Shown here piece after piece: positions 24,512 to 33,300 of a stretch of DNA of 64,000 nucleotides (position 1 is the stretch's first letter; every line of letters begins with the position of its first letter). Both the position numbers and the translations under genes were made by a program. Under the pieces are notes generated by a model. The model saw nothing but the letters and a program-made list of their open reading frames with translations. It ran no database searches and was not told the origin of the DNA. Source of the DNA: Pelomonas sp052436255 (GTDB lineage: Bacteria; Pseudomonadota; Gammaproteobacteria; Burkholderiales; Burkholderiaceae_C); assembly GCA_052436255.1 (NCBI GenBank), contig JBQVNP010000010.1, positions 1-64,000 on the forward strand, given 5' to 3'.

Positions 24512-25447
24512 TCAGCCACGCGAGCGAACCGGCTGGTTGTCGTTCGAGATGTAGACCTCGACGCGACGGTTCATGGCGCGATCCGAGGTGCTCGAGTTGC
24601 TGGCCACCGGGTATTGCTCGCCATAGCCGCGCGTGGCGATGCGGGCCGGGTCCACGCCGCGGGCGCGCAGCGCGTCAGCCACCGCTTGCGAGCGGCGCTG
24701 CGACAGCACCATGTTGGTTGAATCGCTGCCCGTGCTGTCGGTGAAGCCCTCGATCAGCACACGACGGTCCGCGTGTTGGTTGAGGTAGTTGGCCAGCTTG
24801 CCGATGGCCTCCTGCGCGGCCGGCCTGATCTCGGCGCGCCCCGTCTCGAACAGCACGTCACCCAGCGTGACGAGCATGCCGCGGTCGGTCTGCTTTGCCT
24901 GCAGGTCAGACAGCTCGCGCTGCAGAGCCTCGGCCTGCGCCTGAGCTTGTGCGGCGGTCAACGTGGCCGCTGCGGCTTGCTGGCGCGCGACATTGGCATC
25001 GGCGTTGGCATTGGCAGCCTGGGCTTGAGCTGTGGCAGCCTGGTTCTGTGCATTGGCAGCCTGAGCCTGGGCGCGGCGCGCACGCTCGGCGTTGGCATCG
25101 GCCCGCGCCCGCTCGCGGTCGGCCTCGGCAGACTTGATGGCCTCTTCGTCGGTCTGGGCCTTGGCCAGGGCCATCGCAGTGCGAGCCTGGGTGGCGGCCA
25201 CATAGGCGGCTGAATCGATATCGGCGGGCGCTTCGCGCTTGACGCTGAGTTCATCGGCACGGCGCAGCGAGTCGGCGGCCTTCTTCAGCTCCAGCGGCGC
25301 GTACTTGGCGACTGCGGGATCGGCCTCGGCGCTGCGCACGGTAGCGCGCGCCTGCTGCAGTTGCGGCGTGACGGTGGGCGTGCTCGCACAACCGGCAAAC
25401 AGGGCAGCGGCGGCGGCTAACGCGGTCAGGGTCTTGATGTTTCGCAT
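24512..25447 (-). CDS. OmpA-family lipoprotein with DUF4398-like N-terminal region
   Basis: A 311-residue lipoprotein (lipobox FAGC near residue 21). Residues about 30-80 resemble the DUF4398 region (ARATVRSAEADPAVAKYAPLELKKAADSLRRADEL). Then comes a long Ala/Gln/Asn-rich coiled segment (about 95-180) and a C-terminal OmpA peptidoglycan-binding domain: LVTLGDVLFETGRAEI, IEGFTDSTGSDSTNMVLSQRRSQAVADAL, ATRGYGEQYPVASN and NRRVEVYI, with the Asp and Arg that bind diaminopimelate. It probably tethers the outer membrane to the wall. The ATG at 25447 has AGAGGA six bases upstream. It follows a DUF4398 gene. Confidence 0.88.
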   Translation of the reverse strand: MRNIKTLTALAAAAALFAGCASTPTVTPQLQQARATVRSAEADPAVAKYAPLELKKAADSLRRADELSVKREAPADIDSAAYVAATQARTAMALAKAQTDEEAIKSAEADRERARADANAERARRAQAQAANAQNQAATAQAQAANANADANVARQQAAAATLTAAQAQAQAEALQRELSDLQAKQTDRGMLVTLGDVLFETGRAEIRPAAQEAIGKLANYLNQHADRRVLIEGFTDSTGSDSTNMVLSQRRSQAVADALRARGVDPARIATRGYGEQYPVASNSSTSDRAMNRRVEVYISNDNQPVRSRG

Positions 25448-25466
25448 GGCAATCCTCTTATTCAAT

Positions 25467-25835
25467 TCAGGAACGGTTCAGCTGCGACTGCAATTGCTGG
25501 ATGCTTTCGCGCACCTCAGACAAGGCACGTCCAGAGCGAGCCGAGCGCGCGGTGGCCTGGGCCAGCGCCGCATCTGCGGCAGCCTGATCGGCAAGTTGAC
25601 GTGCCAGCACGTAGTCCTTGCGGGCCATCGCCTGGTTGGCGCGCGCCAGCTTGTCGCGCGCCGCCGCCAGTTCAACAGGCGCATCGGCGGAATTGCCCGT
25701 GGCCTGCTCGACGGAGGCGTTGGCAACCGCCATCTGTTCCTTGGGGGCGTCCGCCGTGGTCGAGCATGCCGACAGAGCTGCAGCAGCAAATGCCGCCAAA
25801 AAAACAGCTCGGCCATTCGTCGAATGGTGATTCAT
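25467..25835 (-). CDS. DUF4398 domain lipoprotein
   Basis: A 122-residue lipoprotein: signal sequence ending in LSAC (lipobox near residue 24), then a helical DUF4398 repeat (PKEQMAVANASVEQA...PVELAAARDKLARANQAMARKDYVLARQLADQAAADAALAQATA). The function is unknown. It precedes the OmpA-like lipoprotein by 19 bp, a pairing often seen in proteobacteria and likely to form one envelope unit. The ATG at 25835 has AGGAG about six bases upstream. Confidence 0.85.
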   Translation of the reverse strand: MNHHSTNGRAVFLAAFAAAALSACSTTADAPKEQMAVANASVEQATGNSADAPVELAAARDKLARANQAMARKDYVLARQLADQAAADAALAQATARSARSGRALSEVRESIQQLQSQLNRS

Positions 25836-26012
25836 AGGAACTCCTGTAGTTTGAATTCCCCGGCGTCCGCGCATCACGCCCCACCGGGGTCGGGTTCTTT
25901 GAGGATGCCCATCCAGTATTCGCCGGCGCTGGTGTGCCACCCGTCAGTGCTCAGCGGCAACGGGTGTGGGAGATGCCCTACAGCTGCCGCGATGCAGCGG
26001 CGTGCAACGACC

Positions 26013-28394
26013 TCAGCCGGTTGCTTGGCGAAAGGCCATCACGGCCTGGTTGCGCAGCGTGCGCAGCAGGGACAGTTCCTTCTCGCCAAGCTGCACGGCA
26101 CCGGCCTGAGCATGGTCGGCGTAGATCAGGCCCAGCGGCGAACCCTTGAGAACGAGAGGCAGCAGCAGAAAGCTCTGCGCCTGCAGTTCGCCACGGAACC
26201 AGCTCGGCAATCGCGTGGCGATGTTGGCGGCCCGCGCGTCCTGGATCAGCGTGTCGACGCCCTTCAGGCAGACCGCGGCGAACAGGTCCGGCGGCTGCGC
26301 GGTCAGCTCCACACGCAGCTGCGGCGCCAGGCGCTCGACATCGGCCCCCACACCGAGTCGGCCGGTCAGCGCCTGGCCGCGCGCATCACGCAGGCAGAAG
26401 ATGACGCGGCGGAAGCCCAGGGCGCGGTAGACGGTCTCCAGGATCATGCGCAACACCGCGTTGAGCTGGAAGTTGTCGACCATGGCATCGGTGATGTCCT
26501 GCACCCCGGCAGCCAGCAGTTGGGTGGCCTGGTCGGCGGCGGAGGTCCTGCCCTTGTCCTGGATGCGCTCCAGCACCTGGGTCGGCGCGAGTTCATGGGC
26601 CGTCAGCGAGTCGTGCACCGAGGGCGTCAACGGCGCCAGCAGGCGCTGCGCCCGCGAGTCCTGGGGCAGGTGCAGCTCCAGTGCCTCGGTCATCTGCGCG
26701 AGATGCTGGCGCGCGGTGTCCGCCGCCTGCTCGAACGCCTCGGCGCTCAGGCCCAGTGCGCGCGCATGGCGCTGGGCCATCGCGCGCAGCTTGGCATGGG
26801 CTTGCTCGGGCGGCGTGTTCAGGATCAGGTCGGCCATGTCGTTGCTGGCGCGTGCCAGCCAGCGCTGGCGTTCAGCGCCTTCTTCCAGCAGCCGCTGCGG
26901 TGCCTCGCCCACGGGCCGGCGCATGGCGCGTTGCAGACTGTCGGGCAGGCCCCACTGCTTGGCCACACCCAGGCCGAGTGCCTCGTAGCTCATGCCGAGC
27001 ACCTGCGACGACGCCGCGGCCTCGTTGATGGCGGACTGGCCCTCCTCGGGCGGGCTGACCAGGCGGCGCACGGCGTCGGCCTCTTCCGGGAAATAGAACT
27101 CGGTCAGCGAGCGACCCAGGTGATGGAACATGGCGCCAAGGAAGGCCTCCTCGGCCTCACGCGGGTTGGCGCAGAGCTCACGCGCCAGCGAGGCCGCCAT
27201 CAGCGAGCGCAGATAGTCCTCGCGCAGCCGCTTGGCATGGCTCTTGTTCTCCATGCGCTCCAGCAGCACCAGGCTCAGAGCCAGGTTGCGGATGCCTGCA
27301 AAGCCGATCAGCGCCACCGCCCGCGACACCGTGCTGATGCCGCCGCCACCGGCATGCCGGTACTGCGCCGTGTTGACCAGGCGCAAGAGCTTTTGCGTCA
27401 GCGCCACGTCCTTGAGGATCTCGTTGGTCAGGCTGGCCAGGCTCTCGTTCTCGGACTGCGTCAGGCGCTGGATGCGGCCGATGGCGTCGGACAGCGCCGG
27501 GAAGTCGCTCTTGTGGCGCATGCGGCGCAGCAGGAAGTCCAGCACCGGCGCGTCGGGCGCGTCGGCGGCCGGCTCGGCCACGGGGCGCAGCCAGGCGGCC
27601 AGCGCGTCGCGCAGCAGCGCCACACTGGGCCAGCGCGCCGACGGCTCGCGGGCCAGGCCACGTTGCACGACGGCACGCAGTGCGTCGTCCACGCTGGGGT
27701 CCAGGCCCGAGGGCAGCAGAAGATCTGTCGTTTGCACGCGCTGGATGGCCCGCCAGGGGTCGGGGTCGTGGTTGAGGCGCTGGCCGCTCAACATCTCGGC
27801 CAGCATGATGGCGGCGGCGAACACGTCCATTTGCGGATGCGGCGGCGCACCGCGCGCCGCTTCGGGCGAGATATAGCCTGGCGTGCCGACGATGCGCGAC
27901 GGCGCGTTGGCGTCGGTCGACACCCGTGCGGCAATGCCGAAGTCCATCACGCGCGGCCGACCGCGGGCGTCGATCAGGATGTTGCTGGGCTTGAGGTCGC
28001 GGTGCACCAGGCCGGCGGCATGGGCAGCGGTGAGGCCGTCCAGGATGCCCAGCATCAAGGTCACGGCCTCCGCCGCCGTGGGGCGCGGGCCGGCGCGCAG
28101 GCGCTGTGTCAGCGTGCCACCGGAAACGTATTCGAAGACCAGGTAGGAACGCCCGCCCTGGGCGTCGGCCTCGAAGACCGGCACGATGTTGGGATGGGTC
28201 AGGCGGCTGACGGCGCGGGCCTCGTGCAGCCACTCGTCCACGCTGCCGGGTTCGGCCGCGGGCTTGAGGAGCTTGACGGCGACCTCGCGGTCCAGCAAGG
28301 GGTCATGCGCCAGCCAGACCGTCGCCTGAGCGCCCTCGCCCAGGCGCTGCATCAGGCGGAAACGGCCGAGTTGAGGAGGCAGGTCGTCGATCAT
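26013..28394 (-). CDS. Ser/Thr protein kinase with HDOD and GAF domains
   Basis: A 793-residue cytoplasmic protein with three domains. An intact Hanks-type kinase at about 10-270: Gly loop LGEGAQATVW, catalytic Lys K41 in VAVKLL, alpha-C Glu E58, HRDLKPSN (D133, N138), DFG at 151, and SPE. An HDOD domain at about 300-560 (ILKDVALTQKLLRLVNTAQY, ISTVSRAVALIGFAGIRNLALSL). A GAF domain at about 650-790 (VLRMILETVYRALGFRRVIFCLRD...LGLIYADHA). No membrane helix is present, so it is a soluble sensor kinase. It ends an operon after a pseudokinase-HDOD gene (10 bp away). Targets are unknown. Confidence 0.9.
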   Translation of the reverse strand: MIDDLPPQLGRFRLMQRLGEGAQATVWLAHDPLLDREVAVKLLKPAAEPGSVDEWLHEARAVSRLTHPNIVPVFEADAQGGRSYLVFEYVSGGTLTQRLRAGPRPTAAEAVTLMLGILDGLTAAHAAGLVHRDLKPSNILIDARGRPRVMDFGIAARVSTDANAPSRIVGTPGYISPEAARGAPPHPQMDVFAAAIMLAEMLSGQRLNHDPDPWRAIQRVQTTDLLLPSGLDPSVDDALRAVVQRGLAREPSARWPSVALLRDALAAWLRPVAEPAADAPDAPVLDFLLRRMRHKSDFPALSDAIGRIQRLTQSENESLASLTNEILKDVALTQKLLRLVNTAQYRHAGGGGISTVSRAVALIGFAGIRNLALSLVLLERMENKSHAKRLREDYLRSLMAASLARELCANPREAEEAFLGAMFHHLGRSLTEFYFPEEADAVRRLVSPPEEGQSAINEAAASSQVLGMSYEALGLGVAKQWGLPDSLQRAMRRPVGEAPQRLLEEGAERQRWLARASNDMADLILNTPPEQAHAKLRAMAQRHARALGLSAEAFEQAADTARQHLAQMTEALELHLPQDSRAQRLLAPLTPSVHDSLTAHELAPTQVLERIQDKGRTSAADQATQLLAAGVQDITDAMVDNFQLNAVLRMILETVYRALGFRRVIFCLRDARGQALTGRLGVGADVERLAPQLRVELTAQPPDLFAAVCLKGVDTLIQDARAANIATRLPSWFRGELQAQSFLLLPLVLKGSPLGLIYADHAQAGAVQLGEKELSLLRTLRNQAVMAFRQATG

Positions 28395-28404
28395 GCGGGC
28401 GCGC

Positions 28405-30180
28405 TCAGGAACCACCGCGGGCTGACAGGCGTTCGCGCAGCGATGAAGCGGACGATGCGGCCTCGTCCGCCGGCCTGGTGGGCACAGGCGGCTTTTGCGT
28501 GCCCGGGTTGAGCGCGTCCATGACCTCGCGCAGACCGACGCCCAGGGCCTTGGCATAGCGCCGCGTCGCGACCTCCAGCGCCGGGCGGCGGCGCGCCTCG
28601 GGCAGGCCGAGGGCATCGACCAGCTCGTTGGCAAAGCTGCAGGTCAGGCGGATGGCGTCGGCATCGCTGCGTGCCGGATGCACGAGCGCGTCCTGCGGCT
28701 GGCGGCGGATCATCTGCAGCAGCTCGTCGCCCAGGCCCCAATGGCGGGCCACGGCAATGCCCAGCGCGTCGAGATCGCAACCCAGCACGGCATAGGCGGC
28801 CGCCTGCTCGCTCATCGCCACGGGCTTGGGCTGCTCCTCGGTGGGCTCGGGAGGCACCATCAGCTGGCGGATCTGCTGGGCGTCGTCGGGGAAGTGGTAC
28901 TGCAGCAGCAGGCGGCCGAGGTTTTGCATGACCGTGATCAGGTGCACCACCTCGCCGTCATACCCGGCCGGACGCAGCGCCTGGGCGATCTGGGCGGCCT
29001 TGGTGACGCGCGCCATCAGCTGGCGCAGCATCTCGGCGGCCACGGCGGCCAGCGGCCCCGGCCAGGGCTTGAGTGCATTGGCCGCCAGTTGCACGCCGTC
29101 CAGGCCCAGCATCTGGATGGCGCGCTGCATGTTGAGCACCGTCTCACCATGGTGGCCCGCCTGCTTGAGCGCGTTGTTGACGCGGCGCACCAGCTCCAGG
29201 CTCAAGGCCATGTCCTTGAGGACGAACTCGGACAGCGCGCTGGCGTGCTGGGCCTCCAGGCCCGACCCGCCGGTCAGGCGATGCAGGCCGGACCGCGTCG
29301 TGGGCAGGTGGCCGATGCGCTGCAGCTTGTCCAGCAGCAGCACGACCGGGCCACCGTCGTCGTGGGCGGCCGCCTGGCGCCAACCGTCCAGCGCGCGCCA
29401 GAAGCTGCGCGCCAGGTGGTAGCGCTGGCGCAGCTGGCGGTCGGTGGCGCGGTTGCAGATGGCGCGCAACGGGTCGGGAATCGGGTGGGGCGTCTCCCAG
29501 CCCAGGCGCACCATCTCTCGCCCCAGGGGCTGCATCTGCTGCACGACGTGCTGCAGGTCGTCTTCCTCAAGAACCGGCTTGCCGCTGAGGATGCGGTGGA
29601 GCAGCAGGCCGACGCAGAGCACGTCTTCCTCGGCCGACTCGCGCACGGCGCGGCGGGTCACCGCGTTGAAGTCGCCCGTGGCAGGGAAGACCTCCTGCGC
29701 AACTTCCAGCCCGGCCAGGCGCACCTTGTCGCCCGCGTCGATGACCAGGCACGCCGTCTGGATGTCACGATGGGCATGGCCGGCATCATGGGCAAAGGCC
29801 AGACCTTCGAGGAGCTGGGCAACCCAGCCGGCGGCGTCGAGGGGCAGAGGCGCGTTCTGGCGCGCCAGGCGCTCATCCAGGGTTTCGCCCAGGGCCCGGT
29901 CATAGGCGATGTAGGGCCAGTTCTCGACCTGGTCGATCTCGAGAACCGGCGCCAGGTTGGGATGCTGCACGCGCCCGCCGGCCTGCGCCATGCGCAGCCA
30001 GTGCTCCAGCGCTGCCGCACTGTTGGGTTTCTCGCGCGGCATGCACAGCATCAGCTCCTGGCCATGGCGCGAATCGAAGACGCGCCACATCAGGCTGCGG
30101 GCGCTCTTGGACAACAGCGCGAGCAACTCGAAGCGCCCAAAGCTTCTGAGCGACGTGGCGGTGGGCTGGGATTCGGGCAC
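28405..30180 (-). CDS. Pseudokinase-HDOD protein
   Basis: A 591-residue protein whose first 270 residues align with the partner kinase but lack catalytic residues. The VAVK Lys is replaced by Cys46; HRDLKPSN becomes HRDIQTAC, so the metal Asn is Cys144 and the Lys is Gln141; DFG becomes GLE (157-159); the Gly loop is SKSARSL. HRD itself is kept. The second half is an HDOD domain (EFVLKDMALSLELVRRVNNA, MQRAIQMLGLDGVQLAANAL), ending in a helical tail. It is upstream of and nearly abuts the active kinase-HDOD-GAF gene, suggesting a regulatory pair: an inference. HDOD proteins often act in c-di-GMP or motility output. Confidence 0.85.
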   Translation of the reverse strand: MPESQPTATSLRSFGRFELLALLSKSARSLMWRVFDSRHGQELMLCMPREKPNSAAALEHWLRMAQAGGRVQHPNLAPVLEIDQVENWPYIAYDRALGETLDERLARQNAPLPLDAAGWVAQLLEGLAFAHDAGHAHRDIQTACLVIDAGDKVRLAGLEVAQEVFPATGDFNAVTRRAVRESAEEDVLCVGLLLHRILSGKPVLEEDDLQHVVQQMQPLGREMVRLGWETPHPIPDPLRAICNRATDRQLRQRYHLARSFWRALDGWRQAAAHDDGGPVVLLLDKLQRIGHLPTTRSGLHRLTGGSGLEAQHASALSEFVLKDMALSLELVRRVNNALKQAGHHGETVLNMQRAIQMLGLDGVQLAANALKPWPGPLAAVAAEMLRQLMARVTKAAQIAQALRPAGYDGEVVHLITVMQNLGRLLLQYHFPDDAQQIRQLMVPPEPTEEQPKPVAMSEQAAAYAVLGCDLDALGIAVARHWGLGDELLQMIRRQPQDALVHPARSDADAIRLTCSFANELVDALGLPEARRRPALEVATRRYAKALGVGLREVMDALNPGTQKPPVPTRPADEAASSASSLRERLSARGGS

Positions 30181-30344
30181 GGTGCAGGCGAGATCGTGGC
30201 AGTTACAGATGTAGCCCGCATTGGACTCCAGGCTGGCACCCTAAGAAGGGCAGTGCAGACCCTGAATTGCGATGGATTTCTGCGGCAGTCCAGGTCCCCG
30301 CGTGCCCGACCCGGGCGAGCCGGCCGGTGCCAGGCAGTCTCACT

Positions 30345-33300
30345 TCATGACAGCTGAGACCAGACCTTGTCGAGTCGTTTCACGCTCACCGGCTGCGGTG
30401 TGCGCAGTTCCTGGGCGAACAGGCTGACCCGCAATTCCTCCAGCTGCCACCGGAAATCATCCAACCGGGCATCGCGCACGCCCTTGAGCTCGGCAAGCCG
30501 GCGGGTGTAACGCTGTTCCAGCGGCTTGACCTCGCTCATCAGCCTGGTGTCGCGGGCGGGGTCGGCCCGGAGCTTGTCCAGCCGGGTTGTGATGGCCTTC
30601 AGGTAGCGCGGCAGGTGTTGCAGCTGGGACCACGGCGTGTCCAGCGCAAACCGTTTGGGCACCAGGCGCTGCAGCTGAGCCGTGATGTCGTCACCGACGT
30701 CCTTGGCCGGACGCGAGTCTTTGAGCTTGCGCGTCGCCTGGGCCAGTTCCTGCAGCACGGCATGGGCGGCTCGGGCGACTTCCTGGGCGATGAGGTTGAG
30801 CCGGCTTCGGCCTTCCTCGATGCGCTTCCTGAAAGACATCGGGTCGGTCGGCAGCGGGTCGGCCAGGAAAGCGCGGTCCAGCGCCACGCCGATGATCTGG
30901 TCGCGCAGCTCTTCGGCCGTGCCCAGCCCCATGTAGAGCACCGACATGCGCTGCAGGTCGGGGATGTTCTTCTCGAGGAACTTGAGCGGCTCCTTGAGCT
31001 GCAGCGCAATCAGTCGGCGCAGCCCGGCGCGGTGCCGGGCTGCAGCCACCTCGGGCTCGTCGAAGACCTCGATCTCGACATGGGCCCCCTTGTCGATCAG
31101 TGCCGGGAAGCCGATCAGGGTCTGGCCACCCTTCTTCACTTCCAGCAGCTCGGGCAGCTCGCCGAAGGTCCAGTCGGTGTAGGCCAGGGCGGCGTCGCGC
31201 ACGGGTGCTGCGGGTGTGACGATCTCGGCGCGGATGCCGCGGCCCTCAACGGGCGCCGGCTTCGGCGCCGCCTCGGCGGCGGGCAGCTTCAACGCGGCCA
31301 GCGCCTGGAATGCCGACCTCGCCTGCCCGCCCAGCTCCGCCTTCAGCGCGGCAAGCTGCCGGCCCTGGCCGAGCTGGCGGCCATGCTCATCGACGACGCG
31401 GAAGTTCATGAACAGATGGGCGGGGAGCTGCTCGAGCTTGAAGTCGTTGCGCTGCACGGCAATCTGGCTGCGGTCCTTCACGGCCCGCAGCAGCGTGTCC
31501 ACCAAACCACCCTGGCAAAACGGCTGCAGCTCAATGAACTCGGCGACAAAGTCCGGCAACGGCGTGAGACGCGCGCGCGGCTTCTGATGCAGACTCTTCA
31601 GCAGCGCCGTCACCTTGGCGGCAAGCATGCCGGGCACCAGCCATTCGGCGCGCTCCTCGCTGACCTGGTTGAGCGCAAAGATCGGCACGGTCACCGTCAG
31701 GCCGTCGCGCGCGTCGCCGGGCTGGTGCAGATAGGTCGCCGCGCAGTCCACGCCGCCCAGGCGAATGACCTTGGGGAAGGCCTCGCTCGTGACGCCCGCG
31801 GCCTCGTGGCGCATCAGCTCGTCCTGGCTGAGCTGCAACAGCTTGTCATTGCCCTTGCTGGCCTCGCGCCACCACTTCAGCAGCGTCGCGCCGCTGAACA
31901 CATGGGCGGGCAGCTTGTCGTCGTAGAAGGCGTAGATCAGCTCGTCATCCACCAGCACGTCCTGCCGGCGCGACTTGTGCTCCAGCGCCTCCACCTTGGC
32001 GATCTGGCGGCGGTTGTGGCCGAGGAAGGGCAGCTGCCGCACGAGTTCGTCCGGCAGGTCGTCGTTGACCAGGCCCTCGCGGATGAAGATCTCGCGCGCG
32101 GCCCGCGGGTCCACGCGGCCGAAGTTCACGCGCTTGTTGCTGTAGAGCACGATGCCGTAGAGCGTCGCCCGCTCCAGCGCCACCACCTCGGCGGCCTTCT
32201 TTTCCCAGTGCGGCTCCAGCAGCTGGGTCTTGATCAGGTGGCCGGCGATGGGTGGCAGCCACTGCGGCTCGATGTTGGCGATGCCGCGGCCGTACAGGCG
32301 CGAGGTGTCGACCAGCTCGGCGGCGACGATCCAGCGGCCCGGCTTCTTGGAGAGGTGGGCGCCGGGGTGGCGATAGAACTTGATGCCGCGTGCGCCGAGA
32401 TACCAGTCCTCGTCATCGCTCTTCTGCCCGATGTTGCCGAGCAGGCCGGCCAGCATCGACAGGTGCAGCTGCTCGTAGGTGGCGGGCGTCTGGTTCAGGC
32501 GCCAGCCGTGCTCGGTCACGACGGTGAGTAGTTGGGAGTAGACATCGCGCCACTCGCGCACACGGCGCGGGCTGATGAAGTTCTCGCGCAGCAGCTGCTC
32601 GTGCTTGCGGGCCGACAGCTTGTGCTCGGCGCCTCCACCGCGGCTTTCCTCCAGCCACTTCCACAACTTCAGGTAGCCGACGAACTCGCTCTTCTCGTCG
32701 TCGAACTTCTTGTGCTTTTCGTCGGCGGCCTGCGCCGCCTCCATCGGCCGGTCGCGGACGTCCTGGCCGGTCAGCGCCGAGGCGATGACCAGCACCTCCG
32801 ACAGCGCCTCGCGGTTCTTGGCCTCCAGGATCATGCGGCCCACGCGCGGGTCCAGCGGCAGGCGCGACAGCTCCTTGCCCAGTGGCGTCAGCTCGTTGTT
32901 GTCGTCCGTCGCGCCCAGCTCGGCCAGCAGCTGGTAGCCGTCGGCAATCGCCTTCGGGCGAGGCGCCTCCAGGAAGGGGAAGCGCTCGACCTCGCCCAGG
33001 TGCAGCGCCTTCATGCGCAGGATGACGCCCGCCAGGCTGGACCGCAGGATTTCCGGGTCGGTGAACCTGGGCCGCTCGTTGAACTCCTTCTCGCTGTACA
33101 GGCGAATGCAGATGCCGTTGGCGACCCGGCCGCAGCGACCGGCGCGCTGGTTGCTCGCCGCCTGGCTGACCGGCTCGATCAGCAGCTGCTCCACCTTGTT
33201 GCGGTAGCTGTAGCGCTTGACCCGCGCCAGGCCGGGGTCGATGACGTAGCGGATGCCCGGCACCGTGAGCGACGTTTCGGCCACATTGGTCGCCAGCACG

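Noticed and set aside
25239..28511. Very long open frames opposite the OmpA and kinase genes (and likewise opposite hrpA, rpoD, dnaK and argA)
   Set aside because: High-GC codon bias leaves few stops on the opposite strand. The translations are low-complexity Arg/Gly/Ala/Gln-rich sequences without domains, while the other strand encodes clear families.
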